A DNA stretch of 64,000 bases from Gautieria morchelliformis (Eukaryota; Basidiomycota; Agaricomycetes; Gomphales; Gomphaceae), in assembly GCA_015179125.1 (NCBI GenBank), contig WHVA01000266.1, positions 86,626 to 150,625 on the forward strand, written 5' to 3'. A program made the position numbers and the translations under genes. Positions within the stretch are counted from its first letter, which is position 1. Every line of letters starts with the position of its first letter. The notes under the pieces are model-generated. The model was not told where the DNA came from. It worked only from the letters and a program-made list of their open reading frames with translations, and did no database searches. This document shows positions 12,901 to 24,445 of the stretch, one piece after another.

Positions 12901-14534
12901 GGACTTTGGACTGACGTCACGAGTGTGGAGTAATTCGAGGTGTGGAGACACGGACTCGGGGTGCCACGGCACATCACGTGTATCTTGAACTCTGAACCTA
13001 GTGTGTTGAACATTGCTGACTGGACATTGAAGCGGTGGACGGACGTTCTAGTAATATACCTCAGTAGATTACATAGGCAGCCTCATCAAATTTATTCCAG
13101 ATGTAATCTCACCGTCGTAGCTTAGGTGATAATGATTTCCAGTATTTAGTAGATTTATGAACTGTGAAGGACGGTGTAGGGTAAGTTGGTAGTTGACGCA
13201 GCGTTTATTGTCAGCACCATGATAACTCTTTTATCGCACCTTTTCTTATGACAGTGACAAGCTCAGACAACTTAGCAGTGACAATGCATCAAGCCTGACC
13301 CAGAAGAGGGATAAGCGGCGAGAATACGTGATGGTTCGCAGTGTCAGGCGTATGATGCGCGGTACGGCCGGTGCGCACTTCGTCTGAGCAGCTTCTGTGC
13401 AAGAACCAGGGTGACAAGAAGAAACACATTGCGGCTGCACTCAGCAGCGAGTCATGGGGTCTGCCATGGCCATCCTAGGTTCTTGGGGTGTGAAGTGTTG
13501 TGTAACATATGGCGCAGTATATTGAGTGTGGTCGTGGGGAGCTCTCGGATGGGTTTCTGGGTCTACACGTGACGCGTGAATTCTTCGAAAACGTTGGCAG
13601 TTTGTGACAAGCATTAATACAGCGTTTGCATATGTAGATCCTCGCTCGAACACTCACGCTCGGCACCAGACTCCGTGAGTCCGACAATACATGCTGACGC
13701 TGAGCTTCGACAAGTTGCTGTGGGAAGTACACCGTCACCCCTCGAGCTACTCGGAGCAAGCTGACGCGATCACTGCATTGGACACATCCCCCCGCGAGAG
13801 AACGCGGGCCCACGAGGGTCTCCATGACGCGGAGGATGTGCAACGGTGCTTTGCGGAGGCGACCTTTTCCGCGACGACGAGCGAGTTCGCGCAGGCAAAC
13901 ACGGCGCGGAGATGTGGTGGGACCGGCTCCGCGGGTGGAATGTGATGTACAGCACGGACTGGGCATTTGACATGACAGACGCGGCCTGGTCCATGCTGAT
14001 AAGGGGTGAGCAAGCTAACCATACAAGAGTACCAAGGAGCGGTTACCCCTCCCTGTTTACACCTGATAAGCAGTGGGGTCACACTGCACATCAGTCATAT
14101 GTGGCTCACCCACGCGCTTCGTGTTCATGGTGAGGCCCAGGGAGGCGAGGACCATTGCCACACTTGAGCTTAGGCTGTAACTAGAAGGTCAAATCCCACG
14201 AGGTGTCCGCTCTCTGTCTTGAAGAAATGCTCTAGCATGCCGTGTATGCGCAAGGCTCGATCAAGGCTACTAGCACGCACAAGCGCGCACATTGGGAGGT
14301 TTCACTGCACTCGGAAAGGCGACGGGTTGGAAAATAGAGTCTAGGGAAACCGGCGACAGTCGTCTTCGTTCCTGTATAGCTCAAATGTCTCTGATATATG
14401 GCTTTAACTCTCAAAATTGCATTTCTTGACACATGGCAACTTTCCTCTGATGCATGCTGTTCAGCTGAAAGGGGAGAGGTATATAAGGGTAGGGAGCTAG
14501 CATAATCCCTGATCTATATGCAAGGCTACACCGT
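12901..14534. other. 1.6-kb intergenic stretch, no confident gene
   Basis: Between the secreted-protein gene and the 3' end of the O-methyltransferase I find overlapping open stretches on both strands (13,475-13,966 minus; 13,691-14,133 plus). They arise from a GC-rich segment, and none shows a recognisable domain. The plus-strand block reading GAEMWWDRLRGWNVMYSTDW (about 13,908-13,967) is the only protein-like piece and I could not assign it. Confidence 0.4.
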
Positions 14535-16346
14535 CTACGCCGGGGTAAAGACAAACGTCGCCGGCAACCCATGTTTCATAGACTGTAGCTTCCACCCTGT
14601 CGCATTTCCGAGGGCGAGATATCCTCCCGGAGTTCTCTCTTGCCCACCGAAAATTGTCATCATCTGAACCGACAGAAATTTTCATCAAGCAAGTAAGAAA
14701 ACCGGAAGGTTCATCAACAAGTCCACGTACATGAAGGTCCACCATGGTCAGATATGCACCGCCCCCCATGCCAAGGTTGGGAAGTAGGGGATAGGGCGGT
14801 GCCTTTCTGCTCTCAGATGAGTGAGCGGGGTCCAGACATGCATATTCAACGCAATTTTCAAAAAGTATGAGCTTGGAGGTCGGACTCGCTGCAGCTCGAA
14901 TGTTTTTGAGGATTTTGATGCTCTCGGCATCGGGCCAATCGTGAACAATGAAGCGCATGAAATAGATAGCAGCACCTTTGACTGGCTGCTCCTGGAAGAA
15001 GTCATATTCTGGTTGGCGAGAATCGGTCATTATAAGTATTCAATGGAGACACTTTCTCGTTCTGACCTTGAAGCGTTACTCGCCCGTCAGTGATGGCTTC
15101 GGGGTATTGTACTGCCCAGAACTTAGGCGTTGTGTGAGTTTCCGTAATTATACCTAAAAAAAAAACCACCTACCTTGCCAGCATTTGGTATGACCTTCCC
15201 AAGGTCTTGAACAACATACTTGAGATGTGGGAAGGCCTTGGCGAGGGTAAGCGTGACCGTGCCAATGTTTCCCGCAACGTCGACGACCACATCAGAGGCT
15301 TTGAGAGCCTTCCAGTCGATCGCTGTAATCTCAGTGAGACGTGTTGTTCTCAGTCCAAATGACATCTTACCTTCAATGAATACATTATCCTTGAATAACT
15401 TTCCGTAGCGTGTCATGAGTGTTATGAACCGTCTCAATCGCCAATCATTTCCAGGTTGTCCAAACCATTCCCACACAGATAATTTAGTATTAAACGCGAT
15501 GTTGAACGGTGACGTATGTTGGCTCGGATCTTTGAGATATTCGGTCAAGAAGGCGTTGCTTTTCAACCCTTCGTCGCACCTATTGAGGTATGCTGGTCAA
15601 GTTTTCCTTCAAACGATCGTAGAGCTTACATATGGCCGATAGCAGCCGCAATCCCAGCGTCGTCGTACCTATGCATCGGCCTAAAATGTCGACGCAGTTG
15701 CAGAAAATGCATCGCAGAAATTTTAAATGACTTGCTTTACTTGAATGTCTGTTAGTGTCTTGCCACTCTTTACCATGGCCGACGAGATTCTATTGTTGGC
15801 GAAGACGTCCGGGGTGACTTCACGGAACACATGGCGTGTGGCAAGGAAACGCATAACCCGAGCTAGGAAAGTGTGAGTCAAATCAATGCTTAAACAGTGC
15901 GATTGAAGGCGAAATACCTAGATGATTTGCATTCGTGCCAGTCTTGGACGCAATTTCAGTTGCATGAAGACCCTGCAGTTTAACATGATTGAATGAAACC
16001 TGGCGTGCCTTAGATAGGTAACGCAGTGAACAACCTTGGGGCCAGCCTCGTGTAAAATATCGGGCACATTGGTGTCGACGGTAAATCCAAGTGAAGATGA
16101 GATGAACATGCTAGGAGCAAACTCTTGGATAGTCTCTTCGGGTGACCTTACCGCGGCGATGAGCTGGGCCGCGGCTGCGACAATCAAACGTGTCGTGTCG
16201 ACTACGGCTGGGTCATCACTCAAGGCTCCTGGCTTGTATGGCTCGTCGAGAGAAGGAAATCGCGATCCATGGTTAGAGTAGGTCGACTCGAGTGACTGAA
16301 CACCAGAAGAGATAATAGACACAAGAGCACTGAGCGGGGTGGTCAT
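14535..16346 (-). CDS. COMT-type SAM-dependent O-methyltransferase
   Basis: This is a fungal small-molecule O-methyltransferase of the plant COMT-like class, usually tied to secondary metabolism. The substrate is unknown. It starts at the ATG complementary to 16,344-16,346 (MTTPLSALVSIISSGVQSLE) and ends at the stop complementary to 14,535-14,537 after LPATFVFTPA. An N-terminal dimerisation helix bundle is followed by the SAM-binding block VVVDVAGNIGTVTLTLAKAF (about 15,240-15,305), KYVVQDLGKVIP, and the family signature FIVHDWPDAESIKILKNI with the presumed catalytic His. Next come KLILFENCV and, after an intron, MMTIFGGQERTPGGYLALGN. Several introns (near 15,120-15,170, 15,840-16,040 and 14,665-14,715) restore one continuous frame. 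The usual glycine-rich GGG of the SAM loop reads AGN here. The gene appears intact. Confidence 0.85.
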
Positions 16347-16971
16347 GGCAAGAGTATGGTTTTGTCTTGCAAGCGAACGCGGGCCCAAGTATTTGAATGG
16401 GCGCGGGCGCGCGTCCCGCCGCCTACACTACGGCCTCCTCACTGGTGATTTACGGCCCATACAAAGGATTTCCTTTTCGAGCGACACGCAAAAATAGCAA
16501 TCACCTCACCTCGCTAAGATTTGGGCGTCTTAGCTAATGTTCCCATGCACTTTGTTGCATGTAGACTTGGCCTGTATAAGAGTCTTCATATATGAAAACT
16601 AGTAGACACTGGCTCTTACAGATTATTATATGTAAAAATTTGGCAAAAGATAGCCTGTTTCCGGGGGCACACGTACGTTAATGAGAGATTGGTGTAAAAG
16701 CTCAGTGTAATAAACACACGACAGTGCAGTCTACGTTTGAACAATGATTCCAACGAATAGGCTATCCTGATAGTAGTGCAAATAGTCGTAAGCTGTAGTT
16801 CAACTCGATGCAAGGCCTGATAACTACCAAAAGTGGCCAGATTGGAACCAGGTGTCGTGGCTCCTTTCAAAAGCGCAGAACAACCAGCAGCTTAGTATGT
16901 CCTAGTGGTCCAAAGCTACAAATGCAATGGGATAGGATACGAAATCAATCAATATAAAGACTACCGTTTGA
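16347..16971. other. Intergenic stretch between two minus-strand genes
   Basis: It should contain the promoter of the O-methyltransferase and the terminator region of the WW-domain gene. A GC-rich run (GGGCGCGGGCGCGCG) at about 16,400-16,415 is the only conspicuous element. I see no coding signal. Confidence 0.4.
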
Positions 16972-17692
16972 CTAAGTACGCAGCCAAGCCGTCTTAGCTA
17001 TCTTCTTCAGCCGCTTCTGTTCCTTGAATCTCTCCTGTGAAAGGGGATTATTGACGGGAGTTACTCAAATCATGGCCGCAGCTTACCAGGTCCTTCTTTG
17101 ATGGTCGTTTCCTCTTCTTCCCAGTTTCCTCTTCCTCCGCATTTCTTTGTTCCAACTCTTTCTCCCACGCCCCAACGTCAAAATATACCTCGCTCATTCG
17201 TTTCGCACGTTCTGATTCTGATAGATGAGACGGGTCCCGCGCATCGACTCGCGCAAATGCGCCGGTTCGTGCGTTGAACTTCGCAGTGAACGTCCCAGCG
17301 GGTGTGCTCCCTGGAAGCCCCAAAGAAGGGTCGAGGTAAGCAAGGGAAGGGTCGATGCCAGCGGCTTCTGCAGCGGCTTGCGCGGCTCCCATTGCACCAG
17401 ACGTCGACGCCGAAGGGTACGACGTACTCGCGCTCGCTTGTGATCCCTCAGCCGCGCCTGCAACAGGCTGAGGATGAAGAGGATTCGTCCATGTGGTCTC
17501 ATTTGTTACGGAATTGTAGAAGTAGTAGGCATGTTGCATTGGGGCCCAGATGGCCTGCCAGTCACCCTGAGACGGGGTTGTAGAGCTGCTAGGGGGTTCT
17601 GAGGAGACAGATCTGTCCGTGCTGTTAGGGTTCTTCTCCTCGTCCGCAGGGGTGTCGTCCTTTCTTGAGTCATCCTTCGCTTTGTCGTCCAT
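16972..17692 (-). CDS. WW-domain protein
   Basis: The protein starts MDDKAKDDSRKDDTPADEE. A WW domain lies at about residues 44-75 (DWQAIWAPMQHAYYFYN followed by TNETTWTNPLHP), with both signature Trp residues, the YY pair and the C-terminal Pro. It is followed by an Ala/Ser/Pro-rich linker, the block FTAKFNARTGAFARVDARDP and a charged helix ending in KKRKRPSKKDL, a likely nuclear localisation signal. One intron (about 17,040-17,086) leads to the last exon ERFKEQKRLKKIAKTAWLRT, which stops at 16,972. WW domains bind proline-rich peptides. The basic tail and overall plan suggest a small nuclear or splicing-associated protein, but that is inference. About 220 residues; no lesion seen. Confidence 0.85.
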
Positions 17693-17902
17693 ATTGAAAG
17701 TGGAACGTTGAGGTTACTTGTCGCCAGTTGAGCTCCGCTCAAATCATGGCACTAATCTAGTTACGTACTAACCTCCTCCAAATCTCCTGCATTGCAGCTA
17801 TTGTGACATATGTGACATGACAATATTACAGGCACTAAGTATTGAATACTCTCGCGACAAAACGGTGGTTACAGTCACTAGTAGCTTGCTGGTGATCAAT
17901 GA

Positions 17903-20900
17903 TTATACGTATATCGGTAATGGCAGCATCCTGCGGCATCACGTTAAAAACAGGATGCTTGGATTGCCGTGGCTGCTTACCTATCGGCATTGAACAGGAA
18001 ATTGTTCGCGACATCCTCACCTTCAAGGAAACGCGTCGGGTATACCACTGACGGGCTTATAAATAATGTAGCTACCTGACCGAATCGTAGCTTACCTAAA
18101 TGGCCTTTTACTTCCGCGAGCAGATTCTCCATTGCATCCTTTTCCCATTGTTCAAATGGTTCATCTTGACGTGATGGTCTGAGAGCGTGAGGATCAAGGG
18201 ATTCTAGTGACTTTGCGGTAGATGCTTGGGGTGTACTCTTAAGACTTCCTTTGGCTTGGTCCGCGCTCTTATCGACCTCACTCTCTGTCTCGGTGACATT
18301 ATCTGGTACGTCGGCAGTCGCACTATTTGAGCTTCTTTCCGACCGCATACGTGCGACAGGTTCGGCAGGTGGAGTGGCGTCCTTTGCCTGGAACGGGGTC
18401 AGTAATGGAAGAGCGATACCAATTATTTCAGCCAGCTCACAGGCTTCTGCAGCCGGTCATGATGCATAATAAACTCTTTATATTGTTTCCACGTTGTCAC
18501 TAGATCATCTGGGATGGCATGAAAGACTCTGCGATATATCTCGGTCTGCATTGGATTAGTGCCTGCTTTGTATAATTTGAATGGGTCTCACATTGTGTAC
18601 GGCGGCTGCAATCCATACTTTCTCGTAGAATTCGTCACATATAGGATCTTCAAATCCATGTGGATCAACTATTGGACCAGGGACGGGAAGTGTCCATGCT
18701 TTTGCTCCTATTCGGGAGGACAGATGCTTCCGAAGAATCGAGCGGCCTCGTACTGCGGCTTTCTCTGCATCGGTGGAGTCCTCTTTGCTCTGTCTGGCGT
18801 GCGGAGGTTGATTGTCAGTTCCAGCATCTTTGGATGCATCAGTTGGCATATCCGCGACCTCACCGGCCTGTGCCGCGTCGTATTCGTGCCTGGCAAAACC
18901 ATTCTGTTTATGGTCGGCTGTATTTTCACTGATGTCGTCCAGAATAGGCTTGCCGTTGGCTTGTGACTGTGGAGGCCGGTGCTCCATGACAGTCTTCTCC
19001 TCGAGAGTTGGCACCAAGGAAGTCGCAAAGTTGGGTTGCTTGCTGCTGTCACAGTCGTAACCCATTCGTTCTTCTTCCAGCGCCTTATCGTCTGCTGTGG
19101 GATCCAAACTGTTCGGCTTGATTCCTGCCTTGGGCATCATCTGCTCAACATCTTTGGAAGTGGCATCACCAGACCCATGCAAGGCTGAGTAACCCATGAA
19201 TGTTAACGCCTATCAACCAGCACCCAATCATACCTTGCTTGGCCCCCCTTTTGAGATCTTTCGCCATGGAGCCGATGCGTTTGCCTTTGTGAGTTCCCCT
19301 TACACGAGTAACCATGTCTTCCACTTCATCCCGTTGCTCATTGTCAGCGTCCCAAGCTTTATTGTCCATCTCGGGAGTGACGGACTCTGTGGCCATTAGG
19401 TCCTCCTCATACATAGCGTCTACGTCAACACCCAAGTGTTCTCGCATGAGTCTCACTCTGAGAGTGTGAGCGAACCGGCCGACTTTGAAAGGTTTACCGT
19501 CCATTTTGCTGTTGAAAGTCAGCTTATACCACGGAGTTAACTTATTACACCGACCCATCAAACATATCAGTGTCTCGAATAACAGATGCAAGCTCTGAAT
19601 CACGATCGCCACGTTGTGAGCGTTCATTGATGTTGGCTGAACCAATAATGGCCAGACGGTCATCGACAATCATGATCTAGAGGTATGGTGAATAGATGGT
19701 GGGACGTGGCTACTCTCGGAAATACCTTCCCATGAATGTACACCTGTCGCGGGTTAACCCATTAATCAACTAAACACTACTATCCCGAAATGAAGATAAC
19801 TCATACCTGCTCAGTAGTCAAAACATCGCCTTTCAGCTTGCCCCACCCACGTAGGGAAAAGAACGATATATATTGGTCCGGCTGAACCAGCACTAAGCAG
19901 TTGTCTAACGTTACAACATGATATACGCACATCGATGCCTTCCTTACGTAGTCGGGAAAATATGGAGTTTGGGCCCCGTCCGATAGTTCGACTTTGGCAT
20001 TCGAGTATTATCCGAATCTGGATGGCAAGTGTTGAGTGGCTTACTCTTCCTAGTCCGTGAAGACCAAAAAGGACATACTGCACTACCGTCACCTTGATCG
20101 ACCGAGGATGGGAACCCGGGCAGCAACGGTATCAAAATGACAGCCTTCCATTTCGTTCTCTCACGATGTGCACGAATGATTCGATGCACCAGTGCATCAC
20201 CAATTCGGTTTTCGATTGGGACATCATTGACAACAGTGCTGTAGAATAATGTTCGAGTCAGGACAAAAACCGCCTTAAAACCAAGACGACCCACGAGGTG
20301 ATGAAGAACTGGTTCTCGATGTACACGAAGTGTTCTGACAACTGTATGGCTGTCATGAGGAAAAGAGATTAGGCGGGGTCGCATATATTTGGAAACCTCC
20401 ATTGCCTTTCAAGTATGCGTTCTGTATCGAATGCTCAATCTTGCCGAGGGTTCCCAGTGACCATGGACCTGCAGACCTGCATATTTGTAGCTCACACGTG
20501 CCGGTAAGGCCGTGATCGACAAGTTCATGCTGCTTAAAATCGGGTGGTGGCAAAAGGAAAGGCATGATACGAGTGTGGTTCTATATGCAAGAATGAGCAA
20601 GGTCTGAGGAAGGCAAAGACGACAACTCACTTTGTTGCGAAGGAGATAATTCCACCTTTATGAAGTGGGGTCAAAATAAATGTATACTAGTAACAACTTG
20701 GAGCATCACCGCTGCACAAAATGACGGCACAAGTCTCGAGCCGGCGGACCAACAATTTGCAATCCAACATCGTGCCTATTAAACCTGTTAGGCAACCGAA
20801 CAATTCGGAGGAGAACTTACAGACCATGGCATTCGAGGGACCTTTGTACGGTCGTACATATCCTGTTCAGGTTTATTGAGGGTATGGAACTCAACGACAC

Positions 20901-23900
20901 GCTCATTGCTGTAATCCTTGCCTGAAGGTACAATGAATTGCAACCGGCGCTGACAAATAACGCTTGACATACCTGGCCATACATATTCGGATCCTTCTGG
21001 CCCAGTCATATCTCCATCATCCACAAGTACATGTTGAGCCGTATCCCACCGTCCAAAGCAGAGATCGAGACCGCCCATAAAGGCAATCGCCTCATCGATC
21101 ACACACATTTTCTCGTGCTGCATAACATCTATAGTAGGTTCTAAGGAAAGGAGCATAACGAAACACGCACATGTGCCCAGTAATATGTGCCGGTTTGCAA
21201 GTGAGAGGGCGACCGCTGAATCATAATATTTTTGTGCAGACCAGTCAATCTCTGTTTGGTGTAACTTGCCCGGGATGCTGTGAGCGTGGTTCCTCTGATA
21301 AAGAAACGACAGCTTACTTGCTGTCCGTAGGTGTCGTCCGGCTTGACACCTCATTGCTAAGAACCGAAATGTGCCTCAACATAGCAATGATGCGGTAATG
21401 GCTGCTTACTATATAATGATGAAAATTTGAACACCTTCCTTCGCTTTGCGCTCTAGAAGGCGATCGAGACGATAATTCGGCTTGCCCGGGCGCCGCATCT
21501 GCAATTCTGAAGGTGTAATTACAATGAGAAAATACCGTGTCGGGGGCGTCGCGAAGGGCCGCACCAGGAGATAACCACCAGTCGTGGATATATACCGTTT
21601 CTTTGGCCAGCAGAAGTGCCCGGGAGAAATTCCAGAAGTAGTCACGCTAGGTTAAAGCAAACAATGAGCCGATGAACATTCAGCGACTACTTGTAGTACC
21701 CACACCGTCGACAAGCCATTGCGCTGCAACATTGAAGCGAATGGGAGCAAAACTGTCAAATCTGTGCTTGCGTGCCCATTGCGACGCAGCCGCAGTCCGC
21801 TCGAGGGCCGCAATCCATTGCTGCATCTGACGCTGCACGAGTAGGGCGGAGCTCAACATCTGCTGCCAAAAGAAAAAATGATGTGCATGACTAACCGTAC
21901 TCCTGGCGAACAACTTCAATCTCATTTGAGAATTCTTGATGAAAAATGTGTGCTTCGACACATCCTTGACACGCTTCTTCTTCTTCCTCGCGCTCTCACA
22001 GGCTGCCGCTTCCTTGTCCAGGGTCGGGTTCATCTCAGCGTCGTTCACAGTCCCCGCTCGCAGGGGATCCATATTGGTGGATGGGTCGACCATAGAATTA
22101 ACAGGACTTGCGTTGACATGGTCATCCTCGTCCTCGCTACCTACAAATGATGCAGAACTGAAACCTGAGGATGATACCGTGGCACCAGAGTGGGTCTGGG
22201 TGTGGGCATGTCTGGATGGGGGAATAGGGCGGGCGCTCGCAGTATGGCGGGGAAAGAGCCGACCCAAAGTACATTTGAAGGAATCTAGATTGCTACTCTT
22301 CTCGTTTTCGTATCCTACAGCAGCTGCGTAGGTGATATTTGCTGCGTCCTTAGGAGACGCCGTGCCTGTTTCGCCCTCCGCATGGCCGCAGTGGATGAAA
22401 TCCAGACCTTGTCGGTATACGCGCTTTGGACGTTCGATTTTAAATTCCGAGTCGAACATGAAAACCTCGAAAATGTCAAGCTGCGGACATAAGCTTCATC
22501 AAGCGTTACGCAAAATGTACGGGAGGTTACCTCGCCAGGGTCCTCGAGCACTACGAGATAACTCTCTCTGACGGCACACCATTTTGATTTCGTTTTCTCG
22601 CGCCATCCGAGACCTTTCCGAGCAAACACGCCTTTACTACCAGGGGCTCCTTCGATCCGCAGCACGCCAGCCTTGGCCTGTGACCCGCCAGACAGTCCAA
22701 GACGAATGGAGAGCGCCGATATCTCAAGGAACCGCGACAAACGATTCGAAGTTGGATGGAACATCTACGAGGCGTAAACGCGAGAGGCGAGGAACATCCA
22801 TAACACTTACGACCGCACGGATGAGCCCAACAAGATAGTTCTCAAGTGCCTCGCGCTGTAGCCGGGCGAACTCGGGCCGACCGAGTTCGTCGCGCCCTCT
22901 TGCGCGGTACTGTTTCTTGAGAAACTTGAAGTACGGAATGCCTTATTCGATTCACTGCGTCAGAAAACGTAGTCAAGAAGCTACGGTGCCTCACTTGTTC
23001 GAGGGAATTCGGGAAGAGCATCGATATTGCGGTTATACACGTTGGAGAAACGGTAGTGAGTGTGCAGAGATATAAAATCACGTAGCTGACGGTATACCAC
23101 CCATTTGACCGCACCGTTCGCGTATTCACACTGTGAGTCACAGTGAGCTAATTGTGTAAGTATTTAATATGGACAGACCTCAATACGGAAAACGGCTTTG
23201 GTGCCATGAAGAGGGTGCAAGCTGTCGCTCACTCGGATACGCAGGCGATGTAATAGTACAGGAATGCGCCGAGCACCACGTTCGTCACGTTCAAACCACA
23301 TTCGGAGGAGCAACGCAGATAGTCCACCAACAATAAGCTCATCAGTAATGTTGACAGTTGTTCCGGCCACTGAAGATGCTTGGGCCGGTGCCTCCCGAGC
23401 TTTTTCAGTTACCTGAGGGAGGAGTGATTTGAGCCTAGACCATCGGGGTCTTCTTCCCGTTGTGGGCGTTTCGGGGCTCTGTGATCGCGATTGGCTCACT
23501 GTGCGTGAGATGGAGATTTGGGGAGAAGCAAGTGGCGAGGCCACACCGGTCTGTGTGGGATGAACCTGGCGTTCCTCACTTGAGTCGGCGTCTTCAACAC
23601 CAGATAACCATTTGCGTGGTTTCCAAGCTTCACTCTCGAACCATGTACCACGCCGTTTCGATCGCGACTTCTTCTCCATGGCTTCGCGTTCCTTCTCTCT
23701 TTGCTCCGGATTGGTATAGTCCAAGGCGTTGCGGAACTCAGAATTGCTATGATAAAACCCATTTTTGTTTCGGTCTGGGGAAGGTTCTGAATAATTATTA
23801 CCGGATAGTGGGATATCAGCATTCTCCGCTTGATTCGAGTTCAGTCGAGCAGATGCAGGGGATATATAGGTGAGCGAGCGGGGAACACCTGTACGAGCCG

Positions 23901-24066
23901 ACGGACCCAATGGAGGGAGATTGCGGGATTTTGGAGAAGCAGGTCCTAGGGCGTCTCCACCGGAAACATTGCTGGGGGTCTCGCCATCGGGTGGTTTGTC
24001 CATTGCCGACCTGACGACGTGAGAGAGGGTCCATGGTTGTGCTCCATCGTCGGACCTGTTCTCCAT
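17903..24066 (-). CDS. SPO14: Phospholipase D (PX-PH-HKD2)
   Basis: This enzyme hydrolyses phosphatidylcholine to phosphatidic acid and choline and acts in membrane traffic and sporulation in fungi. The ATG complementary to 24,064-24,066 opens a disordered Ser/Pro-rich leader. A PX domain follows (AVFRIE, QLRDF-type blocks around 22,840-23,200), then a PH domain ([38 protein letters not shown]). The first HKD motif is HEKMCVID followed by [19 protein letters not shown] (about 21,040-21,115). The second is split by an intron: VYIHGK near 19,745, then [20 protein letters not shown] (about 19,610-19,670). The C-terminal part contains [19 protein letters not shown] and, after a last intron, MLPLPIYV with the stop at 17,903. 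Domain order and size match fungal PLD1. I did not place every intron exactly. Confidence 0.9.
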
Positions 24067-24445
24067 CGTGAGTTGAAAGTAAGACGAGAATACTAGCAAT
24101 TCAGCCCCTCGTCGTTGAAGGTCAGGAATAGGTTTGAAACAGACTTGACGTAAATTTATTTATACCGTATACGGTACGCTCGGCCTTGGTCAAAATAAGC
24201 GCCTGGTAAGCAGGTCGCCGTGACGCGCGTCCACGTCACATGACCTCATAGCTCTCAACCTTACCAGCTATAGTATTTATGGACCCATTGTATCAATACA
24301 GGGATATTCATTTCTTAATCCTACTGGTGTGCAACAAGACCTGATGGTGGAGCCAGTTTCATCATGTGCACCCGGCCCCCAACGTGCTAAATGTTAAAAT
24401 GGTAATGACGTCATACTTATTAGGGACTGTTTTTATGCACCTAAG
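24067..24445. other. Promoter region upstream of the phospholipase D gene
   Basis: It carries an AT-rich TTTATTTATACCGTATACGG segment at about 24,155-24,175 and no coding signal. The 13-mer GTGCACCCGGCCC at about 24,366 also occurs inside the solo LTR (about 33,117). I do not read more into that. Confidence 0.4.

Noticed and set aside
13475-14133. Opposed open frames of 80-160 codons.
   Set aside because: Both come from one GC-rich segment, no domain is recognisable, and neither shows a convincing start with splice structure.
24364-24380. 13-mer GTGCACCCGGCCC shared with the solo LTR at about 33,117.
   Set aside because: Similarity stops at once on both sides, so a shared repeat is not supported.
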